Below, piece by piece: positions 57,140 through 64,000 of a stretch of DNA of 64,000 nucleotides (within the stretch, counting starts at the first letter, position 1; the number at the start of each line of letters is the position of its first letter). Made by a program: the position numbers and the translations under genes. The DNA lies in assembly GCF_018446385.1 (NCBI RefSeq), contig NC_056000.1:48392722-48456721 (forward strand), given 5' to 3'. This DNA comes from Zingiber officinale. Its lineage: Eukaryota; Streptophyta; Magnoliopsida; Zingiberales; Zingiberaceae. Under the pieces are notes generated by a model that made no database searches, was not told the DNA's origin, and was given only the letters and a program-made list of their open reading frames with translations.

Positions 57140-60100
57140 GGAGATCGGAGAGGGTTCGGTAGCTCGTTCTCTGGACTAGGTCAGAGAGGGCTCGGTAGCT
57201 CATTCTCTGGACCGGACGTGGAAGTCGGAGAGGGCTCGATAGCTCGTTCTCCGGACTGTTGGTCGCTACTCGGAAAACCTAGAGGTTCCACTGTACAAAA
57301 ATTTTGTACAAAGGTCTGAACCTTTTCCTAGCTACCATGTGTTCTTTTAAATTAAATTTTGGATCGCCTGCGGAACTTAACACGTTTGATCCAAAACATA
57401 ATCTATTTGTTCTTTTAGGTTTTGACTTGGATCTCCTGCGGAACTTTACACGTTCGACCCAAATCACCTTAAGTTATTAATTCCATTAAATATTAATTTC
57501 CATAATTGGTTCCCAGTACTGACGTGGCGAGACACATGGCCTTCTTGGATATGGGAGCAACCACCACCGACTAGACAAAACCTTTTATGGAAAGCTAATA
57601 TTTAATTTCCTAAAATAACTTTAGGTTAACCGAAAAGAACAATCAAATCACAAGGAAAAATAAAACAAAAGAACACATCATCGAAAAATATATTCGAAAT
57701 ACTAGAATCGTAAGCCTCTTGTATTTGGTATTATTTCCAAAAATAACTAGTATGATGCGGAAAGAAAAATGACTAGTTATACCTTTTAGAAAGACCTCTT
57801 GATCTTCTACCGTATTCCTCTTCTAACCTCGGACGTTGTGTGGGCAACGATCTTCCGAGATGAGAACCACCAAGCACCTTCTTCTTCCTTACAAGTTTCG
57901 GCCATCAAAACTTCTCCTAGGATGAAGAGGTTCGGCCACCACCACCATGCTCCAAGGGATGCTAGAAAAGAGGCTTCTTTTCTCTCCTTCTTCTCCTTCT
58001 TAGATCCGACCACCAAAGCTATCTCCACCATGAGAAGGTTTCGGCCACACAAAGGAGAGGAGAGGAAAGAAAGGGCCGGCCACACCCAAGGAGAAAAGAG
58101 AAGAAAAATAGAATAGAGTCGTTAGCATTGAAGCCTCCTCTACCCCCTCTTTTATAATCCTTGATCTTGGCAAATAAGGAAAATTTAATAAAAACTTCCT
58201 TAATTCTTTTGCCATTGAAAAGAAAAATTTATTTAATTAAAATAATTTTCTCTTTTCAAATTATAATGGCCGGCCACTCTTCTCCCTAAAACAAGGAGAG
58301 TTTTAATTAAAACAAAAATTAAAACTTCCTAATTTGTTTCTAGAAATTTATAAAAATTTCTCCAATAATTTTAATCCCTTCATGATTGGTTAATAAAAAG
58401 AAATTTTATAAATTAAAATCTTTCTTTTAAACATGTGGATAATTTCCAAAAAGGAAAGTTATCTCTAAAAATTAAAATCTCCTTTCAATCTACAAATAAG
58501 GAAAGATATTAAATCTTTTCTTAATCTTTTGTAGAAGCTAATAAAAGAGAATTTTTAATTTTTAAACTTTCTTTTAAATCATGAATATAATTAAAAGGAA
58601 AGTTTTTACCAAAATTAAAATCAACCTTTTAATCTACAAATAGGGAAAGAGATTTTAACTCTTCTCTTAATCTTTTGTAGAATCTTATAAAAGGAAGGAT
58701 TTAAGTTTTTAAACTCTCTTTTAAATTATATTATCCACATAAGAAAATTTTTAAAATTAAAATTCCTTTTTATTTTAATAGGGTCGGCCACATGAATTCA
58801 CCCATGAACATACCCATGGCCGGCCCTAGCTTGGTCTCCAAGCTAGCTTGGCCGACCCCTATAGGATGGGTAAGAAGGTGGGTATAGGTGGGTATAGTAC
58901 TCTATAATTAAGAGGCTACGATAGGGACCGAGAGGAGGAATTGGTTTTGGTCTCCCGATGAAATTAAGCATCCCGTGTTCGCCCCGAACACACAACTTAA
59001 TTTCATCAATAATAATTCATTCCACTAAAGAACTATTATTGAACTACCGCACCAATCCCAAATTACATTTTGGGCTCCTTCTTATTATGAGTGTGTTAGT
59101 CTCCCTATGTTTAAGATAACAAATGTTCACTAATTAAGTAAGTTACTGATAACTCACTTAATTAATATCTAGCTCCAAGAGTAGTACCACTCAACTTCAT
59201 CGTCATGTCGGACTAAGTCCACTTGCAGGGTTTAACATGACAATCCTTATGAGCTCCTCTTGGGGACATTCTCAACCTAGATCACTAGGACACAGTTTCC
59301 TTCTATAATCAACAACACACACTATAAGTGATATCATTTCCCAACTTATCAGGCTTATTGATTTATCGAACTAAATCTCACCCATTGATAAATTAAAGAA
59401 ATAAATATCAAATATATGTGCTTGTTATTATATTAGGATTAAGAGCACACACTTCCATAATAACTGAGGTCTTTGTTCCTTCATAAAGTCAGTATAAAAG
59501 GAATGACCTCTAATGGTCCTACTCAATACACTCTAAGTGTACTAGTGTAATTATATAGTTAAGATAAACTAATACCTAATTACACTACGACCTTCCAATG
59601 GTTTGTTCCTTTCCATTATGATCGTGAGCTACTGTTTATAATTTATAAGGTACTGATAACATGATCCTCTATGTGTGACACCACACACCATGTTATCTAC
59701 AATATAAATTAATTGAACAACTACATTTATTATAAATGTAGACATTTGACCAATGTCATTCTTATTTCTAGATAAATGTTTATACCAAAAGCTAGGCTTT
59801 TAGTATATACTCTAACACGGACTAGGTCAGAGAGGGCTCGGTAGCTCGTTCTCTGGACCGAACGTGGAAGTCAGAGAGGGCTCGGTAACTCGTTCTCCGG
59901 ACTAGGTCAGAGAGGGCTCGGTAGCTCGTTCTCTGGACCGGACGAAGTTGGAGAGGGCTCAGTAGCTCGTTCTCTGGACTAGGTCAGAGAGGGCTCGGTA
60001 GCTCGTTCTCTGGACCGGACGTGGAAGTCGGAGAGGGCTCGATAGCTCGTTCTCCGGACTAGGTCAGAGAGGGCTCGGTAGCTCGTTCTCTGGACCGGAC

Positions 60101-60255
60101 GTGGAAGTCGGAGAGGGCTCGGTAGCTCGTTCTCCGGACTAGGTCAGAGAGGGCTCGGTAGCTCGTTCTCTGGACCGGACGTGGAAGTCGGAGAGGGCTC
60201 GGTAGCTCGTTCTCCGGACTAGGTCAGAGAGGGCTCGGTAGCTCATTCTCTAGAT
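57140..60255. repeat. 78-bp minisatellite in LTR H, split by an insertion
   Basis: The unit joins two similar halves of about 39 bp, each with GAGAGGGCTCGGTAGCTCGTTCT, shown here by its core GGGCTCGGTAGCTCG. The halves alternate between CTGGACCGGACGTGGAAGTC and CCGGACTAGGTC. Copies run 57140-57256 and resume at 59818-60255, giving about seven double units after removing 57257-59817. Neighbouring units are nearly identical. Confidence 0.85.
57257..59817 (-). repeat. Solo LTR of a large copia-type family (2561 bp)
   Basis: The ends are TGTTGGTCGC and CTCTAACA on the plus strand, with a perfect 5-bp duplication CGGAC (57252-57256 and 59818-59822). On the minus strand it begins TGTTAGAGTATATACT, like long copia LTRs of the Angela or related type; the family name is a guess from this start. 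No internal region or primer site is present. The ORFs at 57799-58116 and its complement lie within it and are not genes. Confidence 0.82.
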
Positions 60256-61321
60256 CAGGAAGGCTTTAGGGTTTAAGGCTGGGAAATTGGATCGGTCTGC
60301 TGACCGATCCAGTGATACTATGGGTATCTGGATCAGTCTGCTGACCGATCTAGTGATGCACTGATTCTCACTGTGGGTCATCTGATCGGTCTGGTGAACG
60401 ATCAGTAACCAAACAGATTGGGAGAAGGAATAGGAGGGATCGGTCTGTGGACCGATCCACCTATGGCCTGATCGGTCCACAGACCGATCAGGGCCCTAAA
60501 CCAACTCTCTGTGAGAGTTGGGATCAGTCTGGGGACCGATCAGCCTAGGGCCTGATCAGTCCCCTGACCAATCAGATCCATCCTGGATCGATCAAGGTGG
60601 AGCCTGATCGGTCCAGGTCTAGCCATTGAGTCACAACGGCTAGATTTCTGTGTCTGTTTCTGTCTTCTTCGCAGGTTCAGGTTATATAACGAGGTCGAGG
60701 GCCTCTGCAAGAAGATATAAGAAAAGAAAAAAAAAAGGAAGACTTCTTCTTGCTCCTGCGATATGAGCTTTGTTGAGCTCTCCACTGCTGAAGCTTCGTG
60801 TGAGCTTCCCTCGGCTGGACTCCAACTGATCAGTTGCTACTGTGGTTGGCATTCGTGAAGTTGCTGCTTCATCAACAGTCGACGAGAAGGCAAGCAAACT
60901 AGTGTTTTTACATTCATATTGTTCTTGGCTTCTTGCTGTATTTCTTGTACTCCGATCTTGTTGTTGCAAGAGAGATTGTGGTGAGGTTTCTCCACCCAGA
61001 AGGAGTTTTTATTAGTCGATTTTCTGGGGTCTCATCCACCGACGGATTGATAGGATTCGTCCACCTTACGGACACGCCGAGGAGTAGGAGTATCATCTCC
61101 GAACCTCGTTATATCGTCGCGTTTGAGGTTTGACATTCTCCTATTTCGTTTCTATCTTTTATTTCCGCTGCGCTAACTAAAATTGTAGGAAGAAACGAGA
61201 ATTTGGGGTCGGCTATTCACACCCCCCCCCCTCTCTAGCCGCATCCGAAGGTCCTAACAAGTGGTATCAGAGTCAGGTCACTCTTCGTCAGATTAACACC
61301 CGGGGGAGCACGAGCTAGAGA

Positions 61322-62797
61322 ATGGATCAACTTGGAGAAGACGTCACGATTCCACCCTTCTACGATCGCGACGACTTCACGTATTGGAAGGTAAGAATGA
61401 AGTATTTTCTTATGACTAACCTAGTAAATTGGAATTGTGTACAAGTAGGTTTTATTCCTCCGGTGGATAAAGAAGGAGAACCTCTCGAGAAGAAGAAGTG
61501 GACGAAGGAACAAATCCACCAATCCATAATCAACGACAAGGTAACGAAAATCTTTGAATTTTCATTACCTAATGATATCTTGTGTAAGATAAGTGGATAC
61601 AACAATGCCAAGGAGTTGTGGAACAACTTGGCTAAGTTCCATGAGGAGAGCTTCAATTCAAGTCATGAAGAGGAGTCAAGTGGGCCAAGTAGCTCACATC
61701 ATGGAGGTATGGAATTAGAAGTTGAGGGCTACTCAACATCTAAGGAAGAAGAGGAGGAGAGTTCTTCTTCAAGACTGGAGCAAGAAGAAGAAGCCTCTAC
61801 CTCCGGAAGGGATGAAGGAGAGAGCTTATATCCATCCTCAACCCTAGGTAACTCAAGCAACTTAATTTCAAGTAAATTACATATAATGTGCTTTGAGTGT
61901 AGGGAATATGGGCATTACAAAAGTAAATGTCCAAAGAGGATTAGGAAGACTCCACCGGCACCAAAAGTCAAGGAAGCCGGAGTCCAGATACGCAAGGGCA
62001 AGGAGCACGTGGTGTGCTTCCAATGCAAGCAAAGGGGACATTATAGGAGTCAATGTCCAAGGGGGAGGCAACCTCACAAGGACAAGAGACCAAGCACATC
62101 TATGGGGGGAGCTAAGGCAAACCCTAAGGTATCCTTTAAGGCACATTCTTGCAATTCTAATAAGGCACATGCTAGTAGTTTTATTGCAATTGTCAATAAT
62201 GATAAGCATGATAACCATAGAAACCGATACATGTGCTTAGGTGCCAAACATGTTAGTCTAGATAAGGACAATGCTAGAAATGTCAACCCTAGAGTTAACT
62301 CATCTGAGGTTAGGGAAAACCTAGATAGGAATCCCAAAACAACTAGACATATGCCTAGGAATACCTCAAAGAAAAATGAAAAATTAAAGCTTGAGGTATT
62401 AAAGAAGGAAAATCAAGTCTTGAGGTCAAGACTTGACACTTTAGAAAAGGCTCTTAAGAATTTGGAGAAGTCAACTCTAGGGTCTAAGGGTCAAAAATCA
62501 AAGCCCAAGGACATGAGAGGTTTGGGTCACAAACCTAAGTCTCAAGTGGTCAAGCCCGCTTATCATAATGTTCCATTCGATTATGGAACAAGACCTAAGG
62601 CTAAGAAGACCATCACCAAGGTCACAAGGGGAGTCACCCCTAGAGTTGATCTTGATGAGTCCCAAATGACCAAGGCTTTAAAGCCCAGGAGGGTCATTAG
62701 GAGGGTTGCTAGGGAAGTCATCCCTAGTGAATATTTAGTGAACCCAATGAGCTCAAATAGGTATTGGGTTCCTAGGAGCGTGATTCCTTCACGCTAG
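61322..62797 (+). CDS. gag of element H, intact 491-codon ORF
   Basis: This encodes a nucleocapsid/capsid precursor, expected to assemble cytoplasmic particles and bind RNA. It starts MDQLGEDVTIPPFYDRDDFT with the TYWK motif, 50 bp after the primer site. A UBN2-type core includes ISGYNNAKELWNNLAKFH (residues about 95-115). An acidic Ser/Glu tract is followed by two complete CCHC knuckles, CFECREYGHYKSKC (about residue 190) and CFQCKQRGHYRSQC (about 231). A coiled coil spans about 353-385 (LKKENQVLRSRLDTLEKALK). The C-terminus is basic with the RYWVPRSV motif, which also ends gag A as QYWVPKDQ. No frameshift or stop is present, unlike the other gags here, so this copy is the youngest or selectively kept. 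Confidence 0.85.
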   Translation: MDQLGEDVTIPPFYDRDDFTYWKVRMKYFLMTNLVNWNCVQVGFIPPVDKEGEPLEKKKWTKEQIHQSIINDKVTKIFEFSLPNDILCKISGYNNAKELWNNLAKFHEESFNSSHEEESSGPSSSHHGGMELEVEGYSTSKEEEEESSSSRLEQEEEASTSGRDEGESLYPSSTLGNSSNLISSKLHIMCFECREYGHYKSKCPKRIRKTPPAPKVKEAGVQIRKGKEHVVCFQCKQRGHYRSQCPRGRQPHKDKRPSTSMGGAKANPKVSFKAHSCNSNKAHASSFIAIVNNDKHDNHRNRYMCLGAKHVSLDKDNARNVNPRVNSSEVRENLDRNPKTTRHMPRNTSKKNEKLKLEVLKKENQVLRSRLDTLEKALKNLEKSTLGSKGQKSKPKDMRGLGHKPKSQVVKPAYHNVPFDYGTRPKAKKTITKVTRGVTPRVDLDESQMTKALKPRRVIRRVAREVIPSEYLVNPMSSNRYWVPRSVIPSR

Positions 62798-64000
62798 ATG
62801 GTTTAGGGTGTGTCAACCTTAATTGGATAGGTAGTTAACCTACTCATGGCAAAAGGTGGCATTTTAGGAATTTTCAAGGTGTAATCAAGCCTTGAAAATG
62901 AAATTAAAAATTATTCCTAAGGTGATTAGGATGTGCCAACCACATTTGAGGAGCTTTCTAGGGTCAATCTAATTGGCACATAGTGATTTAAAAACCTTTA
63001 GTATATGATTTTAGGTCTATTATACTTAGGAATATAGAATTTATGGTAAAATGATCAAAATTATCAAAAATGACAACTAAGGCTAGAATTAAGTATTTTC
63101 TATACCTTTATATGTTATTTGTCATATATTGTTTGTCATATGCCATGCCATGACATCATATTTAACTTATTATCATTTGAAATGTCATGATAATACTTAG
63201 GTTAGTTATATGTCATGCCTTATTTAAGTTTCATACTTTATGCCATGACATCATGACACTGGCACATATTTCCACTTATGATATTATTTTATGTCATGTC
63301 ATCATCTCTTGCATTTATGATCAATTAAATTGATTTAAGGATAAAAAACATAATTTGATATGGAGATCTAATTGTTGTTTAGAAAGTGCATGAGAACTTA
63401 GCTTAAGATAACCTAAACTCATATCTCACATCAAAATTGACTTGGATGTGTTTGATACACCTTAGATGTGTGTGAGATATTAGGATTATGAGTTAGGATC
63501 AAGGTGCATAGTTCTTGTACCTAGATGAGCCTAATTCGAATTTGAGGATCATAGGGAAAACTTGTGTACAAGTCATGTACATTTAGCCCTAAGATTGTGG
63601 TCCTAAATTGAATGGTTTAAGATCATTTCAAAATTGATTTGAAAAACCTTGATGAAGCTTTTCTAGTGATAGCATTCATCATTGAGCAAGTTGATACAAA
63701 GATGGATTTGTTAGCTAGAGCCCTAGAGCCAATCATTTGATGATTGTATTTTGGACTTATTGTATCATATTCTATATTAATAAAGGCATTTGGTTTTTGG
63801 TTATTATACTTACTTATATTGGTGCCAAATAAACTAAGTATAATAACGTCCTTGAGTAGAAGGTTCTTACCTATATCAATCGGTTAGCTGAACCGATAGT
63901 GAGATGATATAGGGAACACTACTCTTAATCATTCCTAGTCGAGTATTAACATTCAGGGACAATGTTAATGCAATAAGACTAGCATGTAGGTCAACTCGAT
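62798..64000 (+). other. Non-coding interior of element H, to window edge
   Basis: No pol motif can be read. The region is AT-rich with repeats of ATGCCATGACATCAT-like words (63130-63310). From about 63640 the sequence resembles non-coding or LTR-type copia sequence, with a candidate LTR start TGTTAGCTAGAGCCC at 63709, but I cannot confirm this without a second copy. Confidence 0.4.

Larger units (their letters stand above)
56903..61259 (+). repeat. LTR of element H, about 1.79 kb without the insert
   Basis: It starts TGTGGGTGCAACC (first bases altered) and ends AAGGTCCTAACA. In order it contains AAAAGTCCAAG/GCTTGGCACGG tandem units (56960-57140), a 78-bp minisatellite, palindromes of the form GATCGGTC-N-GACCGATC (60290-60620), a TATATAA box at about 60684, and ATTCACACCCCCCCCC before the U5 end. 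The primer site TGGTATCAGAG is at 61262-61272. Confidence 0.78.
56768..64000 (+). mobile_element. Sirevirus-like element H with intact gag, running off the window
   Basis: An LTR start at 56768 (TGTTGGTGCAACC) is followed after 135 bp by a polypurine-like tract (AACTTGGGGGAT) and a second LTR start at 56903 (TGTGGGTGCAACC). This looks like a deleted copy followed by a full LTR ending at 61259. A primer site and gag follow. No pol appears before 64000. The LTR has a 2.56 kb solo LTR inserted in its repeat array. Confidence 0.78.

Noticed and set aside
57799..58215. ORFs on both strands of about 100 codons
   Set aside because: They lie inside the 2.56 kb solo LTR and are mutually antisense, so they are composition artefacts.
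59818..60255. Regular repeats resembling a CRISPR array
   Set aside because: The units are contiguous without unique spacers, and the context is a eukaryotic retroelement LTR.
4711..61272. Repeated tRNA-like words TGGTATCAGAGC, suggesting tRNA genes
   Set aside because: Each is 12 bases next to an LTR end, that is a primer binding site. No tRNA cloverleaf surrounds any of them.

Overview
The window is plant nuclear DNA dominated by transposable elements, with one intact host gene. The organism looks like a monocot with a large, repeat-rich genome. The evidence is the very GC-rich coding exons of the host gene, the Ty1/copia elements with a tRNA-Met type primer site, and the Tat, Tekay and CACTA elements; the style of the LTRs suggests the ginger order (Zingiberales). 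The taxonomic placement is inference.

Layout. 1-5971: 5' part of a Sirevirus-like Ty1/copia element on the minus strand (5' LTR, primer site, gag, AT-rich spacer, start of pol), inserted in the gag of a Ty3/gypsy Tat element whose LTR runs to about 7420. 8013-9160: an intact three-exon methylesterase (MES/SABP2-like alpha/beta hydrolase). 10711-13553: rearranged Sirevirus-type LTR pieces, including a diverged inverted repeat joining two 5' leaders head to head. 13554-15154: the 3' end of another copia element. 15155-18040: no recognisable gene.

18041-45785 is a copia element of about 6.06 kb stretched to 27.7 kb by three insertions: a 10.7 kb Tekay/Del-type chromovirus in the integrase region (20926-31667), a 6.7 kb palindromic Tat element in the reverse transcriptase (32282-38960), and a 4.2 kb CACTA transposon also in the reverse transcriptase (39344-43592). 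Each insertion has an exact target-site duplication, and removing it restores the copia reading frame. The palindromic element itself holds a solo copia LTR.

45786-64000: a short unidentified ORF remnant, a decayed hAT transposase, a gag-only Sirevirus-like element (48133-52061), a Tat pol fragment (52062-54354, minus strand), a second truncated Sirevirus-like element (54355-56767), and a third (56768 to the window edge) whose LTR carries a minisatellite split by a 2.56 kb solo LTR and whose gag ORF is intact.

The most unusual object is 32282-38960. Both ends are the 3' (U5) end of a Tat LTR, each next to a polypurine tract, in inverted orientation, with a perfect 5-bp target duplication. 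This looks like integration of a palindromic cDNA with two U5 ends. A second, independent palindrome (about 11412-11870) joins two primer-site/leader regions of a copia family. A further theme is that every Sirevirus-like LTR has a cluster of short palindromes in the same position, with a different core sequence in each family.
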